Source: Sporobacter termitidis DSM 10068
GTDB taxonomy: Bacteria > Bacillota > Clostridia > Oscillospirales > Oscillospiraceae
Direction: 5' to 3'
NCBI RefSeq assembly: GCF_900130065.1
Contig: NZ_FQXV01000004.1
Coordinates: forward strand, 1-64,000
Length of the DNA stretch: 64,000 nucleotides
The notes beneath the pieces were generated by a model that was not told the DNA's origin, made no database searches, and saw nothing but the letters and a program-made list of their open reading frames with translations. The stretch's first letter is position 1; the number at the start of each line of letters is the position of its first letter. Below are positions 49,978 through 58,816 of this stretch, piece by piece. The translations under genes and the position numbers were made by a program.

Positions 49978-50574
49978 ATGATGGAGGATAATAAGTATAC
50001 CATTCCGGGCACAATTATTAAGATCGGGGGAGTGCTCGGTGCCGTTTTTGCCGAGGCCGGCGGTTTTTTGGGAGGCAAGCTCACGCCGCTTCTCGGGTTT
50101 GGTTCCGGATTGCTGCTCTCGCAGATCACACATATTGCGGACAATCTGACGAAAGAGACGATTCAGAACTGGGTCAAACGGAATTTTGTGGACCCGCCGA
50201 GAAAAGGGCGGTTTTACGATGAGAACCAAGTGGCGCGGATACTGATTTTTAACGCGCTGCGCCGCGCGGTGGAGCTGGAGGACATCAGGCTGCTGCTGCA
50301 GTATGTGAATGATTTTTCAAAGGGCACGCTGTCGGAAAAAGAGCTGTTTGAGCTGTTCAACGGCGCCGTGGTAAAAACAAAGGGCATCGCACCCGGCGAT
50401 GTGGAGGGCTATGAAAAGGCTGCCGGTGAAGAGCTGGCAAAAAGCCTTAAGCAAAAGGAAGGTGATGCCTCAAAGATCAAGGAAGTCATTTTTATCATGC
50501 TGACGGCTTATCAGTCCAGCCTGCTCAAGCAAAAGGCCGACGAGCTTATATTTAAACTAAAGGCAACGGTATAA
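49978..50574 (+). CDS. DUF1836 domain protein (predicted transcriptional regulator)
   Basis: 198 aa, TTTGGAG before ATG 49978. The DUF1836 region (about 35-135) has the MerR-like helical signature ETIQNWVKRNFVDPPRKGRFYDENQVARILI followed by RAVELEDIRLLLQYVND. YkrK-like DUF1836 proteins are small DNA-binding regulators of unknown target. The hydrophobic Gly-rich N-terminus (GGVLGAVFAEAGGFLGGKL) could be membrane-linked. Followed after 62 bp by a phasin-like gene and then an ABC1 kinase. Confidence 0.8.
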   Translation: MMEDNKYTIPGTIIKIGGVLGAVFAEAGGFLGGKLTPLLGFGSGLLLSQITHIADNLTKETIQNWVKRNFVDPPRKGRFYDENQVARILIFNALRRAVELEDIRLLLQYVNDFSKGTLSEKELFELFNGAVVKTKGIAPGDVEGYEKAAGEELAKSLKQKEGDASKIKEVIFIMLTAYQSSLLKQKADELIFKLKATV

Positions 50575-50636
50575 TATAATAGTAATGCATCAAAACATAT
50601 GAACGGGCTGAAGCCCGCATAAAAGGAGTAATTGAA

Positions 50637-51068
50637 ATGTCGGAAAACAATTTAAACGAAGGACTTAAAAAAGTGCTGTATACAGGCGTGGGCCTGGCGG
50701 CCATGTCGGTGGATGCGGTCGGCAAGGCCGTAGAGGCGCTGGCCGTCAAGGGAGAAGAGGCCGTACAGCGCGGAAAGGTCGTCAACGAGGAGCTCCGGCG
50801 CAAACGGGCCGCCGCCCGGGCCAATGTGCGGGACATCGCCGATGCGCTCGAAAAGCTGACGAAGGAGGAAGTGGAGGAGATCAGGACAAAGCTCTCCGAT
50901 GTTGAAAAGACCCTGGAGGAGACCGGCAAGGACGTCATTATGAACGCCGAGTCCATCGCCTCCCGCCTGGAGGAGCTGAGCAAAGAGGAGATCGACGCCA
51001 TAAAAGCCAAGCTCGATGAAATCAGCAAGAAATGGACAGATGACGGTGACCAAGGGTCGGAAATGTGA
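50637..51068 (+). CDS. Phasin-like coiled-coil protein
   Basis: 143 aa, AAAGGAG before ATG 50637. A glycine/alanine-rich start (YTGVGLAAMSVDAVGKAVEAL) is followed by a highly charged helical stretch, about residues 50-135, with heptad-like EEVEEIRTKL and KEEIDAIKAKLDEIS. This matches the small phasin-family proteins of Clostridia that have no PHA synthase partner; function unknown. It overlaps the kinase frame downstream (about 50 bp), suggesting coupling. Confidence 0.8.
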   Translation: MSENNLNEGLKKVLYTGVGLAAMSVDAVGKAVEALAVKGEEAVQRGKVVNEELRRKRAAARANVRDIADALEKLTKEEVEEIRTKLSDVEKTLEETGKDVIMNAESIASRLEELSKEEIDAIKAKLDEISKKWTDDGDQGSEM

Positions 51069-52659
51069 GGACCCAAAGCAAAAGGACGGCTCCTCGGGCG
51101 AGAGACTGAGAGAAATACTCGGCGTTTTCGGGCGGTACAACCTGATCCACGGGTTATCGCCCGAAAAGCTTCGCCATATCCTGGAGGACCTGGGGCCGAC
51201 CTTCATCAAGCTGGGTCAGATCCTGTCGATGCGCCCTGATATGATCCCGGAGGAATACTGCAGGGAGCTGACCCGTCTTCGGACGGAGGTCAGGCCGATG
51301 GCGTTTGCCGAGGTCGTGGCCGTGCTGGAAAGCGAATACGGCGACGATTACCGGGAGATTTTCAGCGCTCTGGAAGAAAAGCCGCTGGGCTCGGCGTCAA
51401 TCGCGCAGGTGCACGCCGCCGTTTTGAAAAACGGCAGGAGTGTTGTCGTCAAGGTCCAGCGGCCCGATATCTATGACCGTATGTGCCTGGATATCCGGCT
51501 GCTTCACAAGGCGGCCGTCATCATCAAAATCATCGGCAGGACGGGGCAGGTGATCGACCTGAACGGCGTCCTGGATGAAATGTGGGCGGTCGCCAAGCAG
51601 GAAATGGATTTCATGACGGAGGCCGAACACATCCGGCGTTTCGGCGAACTCAACAGGGCGCTTAAATATGTCGCCTTCCCGGAGGTCGAGTGGGAGCTCA
51701 CCACGCCGAAGGTCCTGTGCATGGAGCGGATCGAAGGGATTCAGATCGACGATACCGAAGCGCTGCTTCAGGAGGGCTACGACCTGCACGACATTGCCCA
51801 AAAGCTGGCGGCCGGCTATGCCAAGCAGGTGATTGAGGACGGCTTCTTTCACGCGGACCCGCATCCGGGCAATATCCTGATCCGTGACGGGAAAATCGTT
51901 TTCATTGATCTCGGCATGGTCGGCACGCTGTCCGCTCACGACAGGCAGCTTTTGAAAAAATCGATGATGGCTATCGTCCAGTGCGACGTGTACGAGCTGA
52001 AGCAGGCGGTCCTCGGCATCAGCAGGCATACGGGCAAGATCAACCACAGCAGGCTGTCGGCGGACATCGACGATATGCTGAACAAATACGGCGCCATCGA
52101 TCTGGGCGGGCTGGATATCGGCCAGGCCTTCATGGACCTGATGGCCATCGCCGAGACCAACGGGCTGTCGATGCCGGCCGGTATCTCCATGCTCGGCCGC
52201 GGCATGATCACCATGGAGGGCGTCATCGGCAAGGTCGATCCGGAAACGGACGTCATCAGCGTGTACGCCGCCGCCGTCGCCGGCGCGTCGTTTGAGGAAT
52301 TCGATCTCAGAAAGATACTGGAGAAGAACGGCAGGCTGCTTTACGGCCTCGGGGGCAGGTCCCTGGAGTTTTCCTCCAACCTGATGGAGATTATGAAGCT
52401 GGCCTCCAAGGGCCAGAGCAAGCTGAATATCGAGCTGGTCGGCTCCGAGGAGCCGCTGTCGAAGATCAGCCATATGGTCAACAGGCTGATCATCAGCCTG
52501 CTCAGCGCCGCTATCCTGATCGGGTCCAGCCTCATATGCCTTACCGACATGAAGCCGACACTTCTCGGTATTCCGCTGTTCGGCGTGCTGGGCTACACGC
52601 TGTCTTTCATTCTGGGCGCCTGGCTCGTGTTCGATATTATCATCAAAAAGAAACTGTAG
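51016..52659 (+). CDS. ABC1/AarF/UbiB-family atypical kinase
   Basis: 547 aa as the longest frame, start uncertain (ATG 51016, ATG 51040 or GTG 51046; none has a clear ribosome site, and the overlap with the preceding gene suggests coupling). ABC1 signatures: FIKLGQILSMRPDMIP (KxGQ), PLGSASIAQVHAAVLKNGRSVVVKVQRP (A-rich loop and catalytic Lys), FFHADPHPGNILI and FIDLGMVG (metal Asp). Two C-terminal membrane helices (about 490-545; LLSAAILIGSSLICL, LGYTLSFILGAWLVF). In respiring bacteria it supports ubiquinone synthesis; here the substrate is unknown. Confidence 0.9.
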   Translation: MKSARNGQMTVTKGRKCEDPKQKDGSSGERLREILGVFGRYNLIHGLSPEKLRHILEDLGPTFIKLGQILSMRPDMIPEEYCRELTRLRTEVRPMAFAEVVAVLESEYGDDYREIFSALEEKPLGSASIAQVHAAVLKNGRSVVVKVQRPDIYDRMCLDIRLLHKAAVIIKIIGRTGQVIDLNGVLDEMWAVAKQEMDFMTEAEHIRRFGELNRALKYVAFPEVEWELTTPKVLCMERIEGIQIDDTEALLQEGYDLHDIAQKLAAGYAKQVIEDGFFHADPHPGNILIRDGKIVFIDLGMVGTLSAHDRQLLKKSMMAIVQCDVYELKQAVLGISRHTGKINHSRLSADIDDMLNKYGAIDLGGLDIGQAFMDLMAIAETNGLSMPAGISMLGRGMITMEGVIGKVDPETDVISVYAAAVAGASFEEFDLRKILEKNGRLLYGLGGRSLEFSSNLMEIMKLASKGQSKLNIELVGSEEPLSKISHMVNRLIISLLSAAILIGSSLICLTDMKPTLLGIPLFGVLGYTLSFILGAWLVFDIIIKKKL

Positions 52660-52671
52660 ATTATTAAAGGC

Positions 52672-52732
52672 TGGGAGCTTTCACAGCTCCCGAAGCAATG
52701 ATTAAAGGCGCCGCAGACTTGCGGCGCCTTTA
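52672..52732 (+). terminator. Terminator region after ABC1 kinase gene
   Basis: Two hairpins: GGGAGCT-N5-AGCTCCC (52673-52691) and AAAGGCGCCGCA-GAC-TTGCGGCGCCTTT (52705-52731), the second symmetric and so usable by the convergent SLH protease gene. Confidence 0.7.
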
Positions 52733-52748
52733 ATCTGTTATTTTACTA

Positions 52749-54653
52749 TTAAGCAGATACGACCAGTACCAGGAAGAAATTGACACCGTTATAACTGGAG
52801 AGACCGGTCATGACCTCCAGGTTTGCGCTGTCGTTTTGATAGGTCAAAACCGTGTTGCCGCTGTCGTCGACAAACGAGCCCAGGTAATCGAAGCCGTTGT
52901 TCTGCAGCAAAGCGCTGTAACCGGGGACATAAACCGAGGGGTCCATCGGTATTGAGGAGAGCGCGTAGTAATATCCTGTACCGCCGATCGACGCATCATA
53001 ATACGACGTAAATAAAGGCGCGCCGGCGTATGCCCCAAAATCAGGGGTCGGAGAATACCCCGAATAATAAGACGTTGTGGAGCTCGTACCTGATCCCGAG
53101 CCTGTCACTGTGACATTGATGGTCGTTGACGCGAGCGTGTTGTCGTCGGGGTCAAGCAGCAGGACCTGGACCGTTGTCGAACCGGCGGAAAGACCGGTTA
53201 AGGTCAGCGGAAAAGAATTACCGCTCTGATTTCCCCATGTACAGGAGACGACAGACTTGTTGCCCGTCAGATACGCAATCGAATCGAAATCATCGGAGCT
53301 GGCTGTCAGCGTCACGGTTGTCTGCGCGCCCTTGGCGACGGTGACGGAGGAAGAGGACGCCGTGATCGACAGCGCCGGATTCGACGCGGCAATCGCCGCG
53401 AGAGAAACTGTATTGGTTTGCTTGAGCGCCTGCAGTAAATTGACCGGTACCGCAACGTTCAGGTTCTGGCCGCTGGTATAACCGCCGCTGGTGATGCCGA
53501 TGACCTGCCCGTAGGCGTTGACCAGAGCACCGCCGCTGCTGCCCGGGGACATCGACGCGTCGATCATAATGTAATTCACACCGTTATCGGGGTGAGACGC
53601 GTTCGTTATCGAGCCCTTCGTAAACGTCTGGTCGATGCCGAGCGGATAACCGATGGCATAGATCGTCGCCCCCGTCAGGGCGGTATCCGAGTTGCCGAGG
53701 GACAGATACGGGAAGCCGGTCCCGTTTACCTGCAGCAGCGCCAGATCGTTTGTCTTGTTGTAATCGTACACGCCGGATACGTCATAGGTCTTGCCGTCCT
53801 TTGTCGTGACCTTGGCGGAGGCCGCGCCCTTGATGACGTGGTAATTGGTTACGGCGAGGCCGGAGCTGCTGATGAAAAAGCCGCTGGCGTTTCCAAGCTT
53901 TTTTCCGGCGGCGTCATAGACGTTGATGTAAAAGACGGCCGGCGCGCATTTGGCCGATATTTCGGTGGCTGTCAGCTCCTTTGACGACAGCGAGACCGAC
54001 TTGCGGAGGTCGGGGCTGGCCATCCTGGTGACGATGGTGGCGACCTCGGAGCGCTGGATCTTGTTGCTGGGATTAAAGTTCCCCGAGGTGTCGCCCGTCA
54101 GGATACCGGCCCGGTAGAGCTTATACACCGCCGGCCCGTAGGAATAGCTGACCAGAACGTCGGGAATCGCGTTGTCGGCGATATCGTTTTTGACGGTGAG
54201 CGCCTCGTCGGGGAGCGCGCTGGCAAGAATCACGGCGAAATCCGACCGCGTGGCGACCGCCGTGTAATTGGCGTACGGCGCGCTGATGATGTTGTTCTGC
54301 AGCGCATAGTCCGCGTAGGGCTGATACCACGGGGTTCCCGCGGCAAAGCTCGCCGCGCCCGTGCTGTAAATGCTATGTAGGCAGGCGGCCAGCTTGACGG
54401 CCTCCGCGATGGTCAGATTATTGTCAGGGGAGAAGGTCGGCGCGGTGGTGCTGGTGCCGCTCATCAGGTCATATTCGTAGGCCGCCTGAACGTTTGCCGC
54501 GAACCACTGGTCCGAAACGTCGGAAAACTTTCCGCTCTGATAGGTGTTGACCTTTGTAAAATTTGAGAGAGATCCGGCGGCGAGGGAAGTGATCGGTAAA
54601 ACGAAAACTGCGAGGAGGACTGCACACAGCAAGGAAACGGCGCGCTTTTTCAT
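52749..54653 (-). CDS. Secreted SLH-domain trypsin-like serine protease with Ig-like insertion
   Basis: 634 aa from ATG 54653 (GGGGG upstream). Paralogue of the protease at 4525-6099: signal peptide (about 1-25), three SLH repeats (about 35-210; FSDVSDQWFAANVQAA, WYQPYADYALQNN, RSEVATIVTRMA), protease domain with NYHVIKG (His), TNDLALLQ (Asp) and SPGSSGGALVN (Ser), then an additional beta-sandwich (about 430-520; SSSVTVAKGAQTTVTLTASSDD, TTVQVLLLDPDDNTLAS) absent from the paralogue, a Ser/Gly/Thr linker and the shared C-terminal domain beginning PTPDFGAYAGAP. Surface-anchored, probably cell-wall quality control. Confidence 0.9.
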   Translation of the reverse strand: MKKRAVSLLCAVLLAVFVLPITSLAAGSLSNFTKVNTYQSGKFSDVSDQWFAANVQAAYEYDLMSGTSTTAPTFSPDNNLTIAEAVKLAACLHSIYSTGAASFAAGTPWYQPYADYALQNNIISAPYANYTAVATRSDFAVILASALPDEALTVKNDIADNAIPDVLVSYSYGPAVYKLYRAGILTGDTSGNFNPSNKIQRSEVATIVTRMASPDLRKSVSLSSKELTATEISAKCAPAVFYINVYDAAGKKLGNASGFFISSSGLAVTNYHVIKGAASAKVTTKDGKTYDVSGVYDYNKTNDLALLQVNGTGFPYLSLGNSDTALTGATIYAIGYPLGIDQTFTKGSITNASHPDNGVNYIMIDASMSPGSSGGALVNAYGQVIGITSGGYTSGQNLNVAVPVNLLQALKQTNTVSLAAIAASNPALSITASSSSVTVAKGAQTTVTLTASSDDFDSIAYLTGNKSVVSCTWGNQSGNSFPLTLTGLSAGSTTVQVLLLDPDDNTLASTTINVTVTGSGSGTSSTTSYYSGYSPTPDFGAYAGAPLFTSYYDASIGGTGYYYALSSIPMDPSVYVPGYSALLQNNGFDYLGSFVDDSGNTVLTYQNDSANLEVMTGLSSYNGVNFFLVLVVSA

Positions 54654-54699
54654 ACGATACCCCCGGTTTATTGAACTGATTATGGCATATACACCATTT

Positions 54700-54728
54700 A
54701 TTGTATAGCTGCGGACGGTTATTGTCAA
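54700..54728 (-). promoter_or_regulatory. Promoter of SLH-protease gene at 54653
   Basis: On the minus strand TTGACA (plus 54723-54728), 17-nt spacer, TACAAT (plus 54700-54705). Confidence 0.65.
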
Positions 54729-54765
54729 CGTCCTGTCGTAAAATGTCGATAACAGGCCGCAAATA

Positions 54766-55452
54766 TCATGATACAAAGCCCTTATAGGATTCCTTCAGCC
54801 TGAAATGGTTCCGGTCAAAGTCGATCAGGCCCTCGTCGCGCATCCGGCCGAGCTCGGAGGACATGGCGCTGCGATCGACGGCGAGATAATCGGCCATCTC
54901 CTGGCGGCTGAAGGGAATTTCAAACGTATTGCCGCCGCCTTTCTTGGCCTCGGAAGAGAGATAGGCGAGAATTTTTTCCCGCGTGGACCGCTTGGACAGC
55001 TGTTCGATCTTCTGCATCAGCAGAATATTCTTGCCCGCGATGATCTGCAGCATGTTGGATATGAGCCGCGAATGAAAAACGCAGGCCGACGAGCAGGTCG
55101 TAACGAGCTTACGGCAGCTCAGGAGCATGACCTCGGTATTTTCCACCGCGATGACGCTCACGGGAATATGCTCCGCCTCCGCGCAGGAAAAGGACTCGGC
55201 AAAGAGCTCGCCCGGGCCGAGCTGGGAGAGGATATCCTTTCGGCCCCAGAAATCCTCGCTGACGATATGCACGCTGCCGCTGAGGATCAACCCGACGAAA
55301 TTGACCTGGTCCTCCGCGGATACGATAAACGTGTTTTTCTCCGCCTGCCGGACGCTTGCCGACAGGCAGGGGAGGATCTGCTCTATATTTGCCTCCTGGA
55401 TGCCCGCGAACAGCGGGCATTCTTTTAATACCGGCAGATATTTTGCCACCAT
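54766..55452 (-). CDS. Crp/Fnr-family regulator (HcpR-like)
   Basis: 228 aa from ATG 55452 (GGAAGTG upstream; GTG 55461 also in frame). N-terminal cyclic-nucleotide-type beta-barrel (about 10-120), long dimer helix, C-terminal HTH_Crp (PFSRQEMADYLAVDRSAMSSELGRM, about 175-199). Few Cys, so no Fnr-type FeS cluster; NO/heme sensing, as for HcpR, fits the neighbours. It is divergent from the ferredoxin-like gene followed by hcp, the arrangement of a nitrosative-stress regulator. Effector unproven. Confidence 0.87.
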   Translation of the reverse strand: MVAKYLPVLKECPLFAGIQEANIEQILPCLSASVRQAEKNTFIVSAEDQVNFVGLILSGSVHIVSEDFWGRKDILSQLGPGELFAESFSCAEAEHIPVSVIAVENTEVMLLSCRKLVTTCSSACVFHSRLISNMLQIIAGKNILLMQKIEQLSKRSTREKILAYLSSEAKKGGGNTFEIPFSRQEMADYLAVDRSAMSSELGRMRDEGLIDFDRNHFRLKESYKGFVS

Positions 55453-55481
55453 AGATATCACTTCCGAAAAAAATATTACTC

Positions 55482-55497
55482 TGTTGTAAAAACAACA
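55482..55497. promoter_or_regulatory. Operator for the Crp/Fnr regulator
   Basis: TGTTGT-AAAA-ACAACA is a perfect inverted repeat with a 4-nt centre, placed in the 101-bp divergent region between the regulator and the ferredoxin gene. A second imperfect palindrome, TTATtGTAgTACgATAA (55510-55526), overlaps the ferredoxin-gene leader. Which one the regulator binds is not known. Confidence 0.55.
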
Positions 55498-55553
55498 TAC
55501 GCCATCGACTTATTGTAGTACGATAATGACAACAAATCAAGGAGGACATCGAA

Positions 55554-56249
55554 ATGATCAGAAAAATCATTAAGATAGATGAAGATAAATGCACCGGCTG
55601 CGGCCTGTGCGCCTCTGCCTGCCACGAGGGCGCCATCAAAATGGTGGACGGCAAGGCAAAGCTGACGCGGGAGGATTACTGCGACGGCCTCGGCGACTGC
55701 CTGCCCGCCTGCCCCACAGGCGCCATCACCTTTGAGGAGCGGGAAGCGCCGGCCTATGACCACGCGGCCGTCATGGCGTCAAAGACGGAGAAGAAGGAAG
55801 CGCCCCCCTGCGGATGCCCCGGGTCCAACGCCAAAAAGCTGGAAAGAGAAAGCCGCGCGGACGCGCCGAGCGCGGCGGTTGACAGCGAGCTGATGCAGTG
55901 GCCCGTACAGATCAAGCTCGTGCCGGTGAACGCGCCGTACTTTGACAACGCCAATCTTCTGATCGCCGCGGACTGCACCGCCTTTGCCTACGGCGATTTC
56001 CACAGGAAGTTCATCAAAAATCATGTCACGCTCATCGGCTGCCCCAAGCTGGACGAGGGCGATTATGCGGAGAAGCTGACGGAGATCATCAAGCGCAACA
56101 ATATCAAAAGCGTCAAGATCGTCCGGATGGAGGTGCCGTGCTGCGGCGGCCTTGAGTACGCGGTGAAAAGAGCGCTGCAGAACAGCGGGAAGTTCATCCC
56201 CTGGAGCGTTACGGTCATCTCGACGGATGGCAAAATCTTAGAGGAATAA
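55554..56249 (+). CDS. Ferredoxin-like iron-sulfur protein
   Basis: 231 aa, AGGAGG before ATG. N-terminal two-cluster ferredoxin: CTGCGLCASACHEGAI (about 14-29) and CDGLGDCLPACPTGAI (about 44-59). After a Cys-containing linker (APPCGCPGS) the C-terminal part (about 115-225) has VPVNAPYFDNANLLIAADC, the VTLIGCPKLD and MEVPCCGG Cys pairs, a domain typically found next to Hcp that probably holds further clusters. Likely electron donor to the hydroxylamine reductase downstream; separated from it by repeat copy D. Confidence 0.9.
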   Translation: MIRKIIKIDEDKCTGCGLCASACHEGAIKMVDGKAKLTREDYCDGLGDCLPACPTGAITFEEREAPAYDHAAVMASKTEKKEAPPCGCPGSNAKKLERESRADAPSAAVDSELMQWPVQIKLVPVNAPYFDNANLLIAADCTAFAYGDFHRKFIKNHVTLIGCPKLDEGDYAEKLTEIIKRNNIKSVKIVRMEVPCCGGLEYAVKRALQNSGKFIPWSVTVISTDGKILEE

Positions 56250-56410
56250 GCCCACCCGTTTCCCCACGCGGCAGGCCGCGCGGGGGGCCCCTTTAGATTT
56301 AATCTGCCGGGCGGAAGTGAATTCCGCCTCGGCATAAATCTCGCTGCCGCTCGATTTTACGCGCCGATACCGGTGCGGCTCGCTAACGCTCCCGGGCTTC
56401 GCCCCGTACC
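56249..56410 (+). repeat. Stop-codon-adjacent palindromic repeat, copy D
   Basis: Begins at the ferredoxin stop with TAAGCCCACCCGTTTCCCC, then the CCCCACGCGG hairpin, tttaatctgccgggcggaag, gaattccgcctcggcataaa, ctcgattttacgcgccgata. Nearly the same as copy C. It separates the ferredoxin and hcp genes of what would otherwise be one operon. Confidence 0.85.
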
Positions 56411-56577
56411 CCTTGTTGAAGGGGCTGCGCCCCATACTCCGGCGGGACATCATCGGGAAGGCTGGGGGCGCTATAGGGCAAGGGCTCTGCCCTTGCCTCT
56501 GGCAGCCACAAAGTGTTTACCAAGCAAATTTATATATCAACGAGACCCAAAAACAATTATATGAGGAGGAACTATCA
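56411..56577. other. Remaining ferredoxin-hcp gap
   Basis: GC-rich debris (ccccttgttgaaggggctgc, gggcaagggctctgcccttg, a hairpin at about 56478-56500) followed by AT-rich sequence. A weak promoter for hcp cannot be excluded; GAGGAGGA at 56562 is its ribosome site. Confidence 0.5.
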
Positions 56578-58152
56578 ATGAGTATGTTTTGTTTCCAGTG
56601 TGAGCAGGCGGCCGGCTGCAAGGCCTGCACAGGTAAAGCGGGCGTCTGCGGCAAGACCGAGGACGTGGCGCTCCTGCAGGACGACCTGACCCGCGAGCTC
56701 ATCGGCCTGGCCGTCGCCTATGACGGAAAAACGCCGTCGAAGAGCGCGGTGAAGGTGATGATCGAAGGACTTTTCACCACCGTCACCAACGTCAGCTTTG
56801 ACGCGGACGCCATCAATAAGACGATCGACGCCGTCAAGGCGGAAAAAGCGGCCGTGAACCCGAGTGTCAGGCTGGACTGCGGCACCCCCGGCGAGCCGCT
56901 GAAGCTCTGGAGCGTCGATGAGGACATCCGCTCGCTGAAATCCCTGATACTTCTCGGCCTGCGCGGCGTGGCCGCTTACGCCTACCACGCGCTGGTGCTG
57001 GGCTATGCGAACGACGACGTGGACGCAATCTTTTTCACAGGGCTCCGGGCCATTGCCAGAACCGACGCGGGGATGAACGACCTGCTGCCCGTCGTCATGG
57101 AAGTGGGCAACGTCAACCTCAAGTGCATGGAGATGCTCGACAAGGCCAATACAGATACATACGGCACGCCGGTGCCCACCACTGTCCCGCTGACCATCGA
57201 AAAGGGACCGTTCATCGTTATCTCCGGCCACGACCTGTACGATCTTTATCAGCTCCTGGAGCAGACGAAGGACAAGGGGATCAACATCTACACCCACGGC
57301 GAGATGCTGCCCGCCCACGCCTATCCGAAGCTCAAGGCATACCCGCACCTCAAGGGCAACTTCGGCACCGCCTGGCAGAACCAGCAAAAGGAGTTTGACA
57401 ATCTGCCGGCGCCCGTCCTCTTTACGACCAACTGCCTTATGCCGCCCAAAGACAGCTACCGGGACCGCGTCTATACCACGGAGGTCGTGGCGTATCCCGG
57501 CCTCGTCCACATCGGGGACGACAAGGACTTCACCCCGGTGATCAAAAAAGCGCTGGAGCTCGGCGGCTATAAGGAAGACAAGGCGATGACCGGCATCAAC
57601 GGCGGCGCCACCGTCATGACCGGCTTCGGCCACGGGACCGTCCTGTCGGTTGCCGGGACCGTTATCGACGCCGTTAAGGCGGGCGCCATCAAGCACTTCT
57701 TCCTGGTGGGCGGCTGCGACGGCGCCAAGCCGGGCCGCAACTACTACACGGAGTTTGTGCAGAAGACCCCGGAGGATACCGTCATCCTGACGCTGGCCTG
57801 CGGCAAATACCGCTTCAATGATCTGGACCTGGGCACGATCGGCGGGCTGCCGCGCCTGATGGATATGGGGCAGTGCAACGATGCCTACAGTGCCATCCGC
57901 GTCGCCGTCGCGCTGGCGGAAGCCTTTGGCTGCGGCGTCAACGACCTGCCGCTGACGCTGGTGCTCTCCTGGTACGAGCAGAAGGCCGTCTGCATCCTGC
58001 TGACGCTTCTGGCGCTGGGTATTAAGAATATCTACCTCGGGCCCACACTGCCGGCGTTCGTCTCGCCCAACGTTTTGAACTTCCTCGTCGAGAACTTTAA
58101 CATCTCTCCGGTCTCCACGCCGGACGAGGACCTGAAGAAGATCCTGAAATAA
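56578..58152 (+). CDS. hcp: Hydroxylamine reductase / hybrid-cluster protein
   Basis: 524 aa from ATG 56578 (GAGGAGGA upstream). N-terminal Cys group MFCFQCEQAAGCKACTGKAG binds the cubane; hybrid-cluster ligands follow in GHDLYDLYQLLEQ (His), YTHGEMLPAHAYP (Glu), VLFTTNCLMPP, VAYPGLVHIG, FLVGGCDGAKPGRNYY, CGKYRFND. This is the NO-reductase/nitrosylase-type class I-like Hcp of obligate anaerobes. It protects against NO and hydroxylamine. Part of the Crp/Fnr-ferredoxin-hcp group. Complete at the usual length. Confidence 0.97.
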   Translation: MSMFCFQCEQAAGCKACTGKAGVCGKTEDVALLQDDLTRELIGLAVAYDGKTPSKSAVKVMIEGLFTTVTNVSFDADAINKTIDAVKAEKAAVNPSVRLDCGTPGEPLKLWSVDEDIRSLKSLILLGLRGVAAYAYHALVLGYANDDVDAIFFTGLRAIARTDAGMNDLLPVVMEVGNVNLKCMEMLDKANTDTYGTPVPTTVPLTIEKGPFIVISGHDLYDLYQLLEQTKDKGINIYTHGEMLPAHAYPKLKAYPHLKGNFGTAWQNQQKEFDNLPAPVLFTTNCLMPPKDSYRDRVYTTEVVAYPGLVHIGDDKDFTPVIKKALELGGYKEDKAMTGINGGATVMTGFGHGTVLSVAGTVIDAVKAGAIKHFFLVGGCDGAKPGRNYYTEFVQKTPEDTVILTLACGKYRFNDLDLGTIGGLPRLMDMGQCNDAYSAIRVAVALAEAFGCGVNDLPLTLVLSWYEQKAVCILLTLLALGIKNIYLGPTLPAFVSPNVLNFLVENFNISPVSTPDEDLKKILK

Positions 58153-58309
58153 GCCCACCCGCCCGCCCAATAAAGGTATAGGGGGCTGTCGCCCCCTATG
58201 ACCCCTTAATGGGGCTGCGCCCCAGACCCCTTGCGGGGCTGCGGCCCCGGACCCCTGCGGGGCTGTGCCCCGGACCTCCTCGGGGCTGTGCCCCGGGGCC
58301 CGCATTGTC

Positions 58310-58449
58310 ATTCCCGCGAAGGCGGGAATCCAAGCCTTCCCCTTGGGGAAGGTGGCGCGCAGCGCCGGATGAGGGACTTGCGCGGCGCCGGGAGGAGTTC
58401 CCTCCTTCAGTCGCCTGCGGGCGACAGCTCCCTCGTCTGAGGGAGCCGG
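58310..58449 (-). repeat. Repeat modules M1 and M2, copy 1
   Basis: M1 (58310-58376) carries tcattcccgcgaaggcgggaat and ccttccccttggggaaggtg; M2 (58398-58449) carries tccctccttcagtcgcctgc and ctccctcgtctgagggagcc. Both are inverted relative to the set at 58985-59130. Confidence 0.75.
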
Positions 58450-58816
58450 GGAATGGGGAACGGCGGGCGATTGATAATCGCCCCTACATACAGCCATAAG
58501 GATATGCCGTAGGGGCGAACTGTGCTCGCCTGCTCTTGTTGGCGCGGCGGGGACCTGTGGGCATCGCCCCCTACGAGGGATTCGACAGAAAAACAGGCTT
58601 GTATTGGATGAAAAAGGGTTCCTATTGGATGTTTTGGGGCTGATATTGATTAAAAAACGCCTTGTAAAGCTTTGAAAAGGGGCTGGAGTGGGGCGATATT
58701 TGCCTTGATATGTTGCGAAAGTATTAAATGTTTCGCGTTCGAAGAGCCCTCAAAGCCTTGCGGTTGCTGGATAATTTGTTTTTGAGAATCTTGATTTGTG
58801 TTATATTATATTTTAA

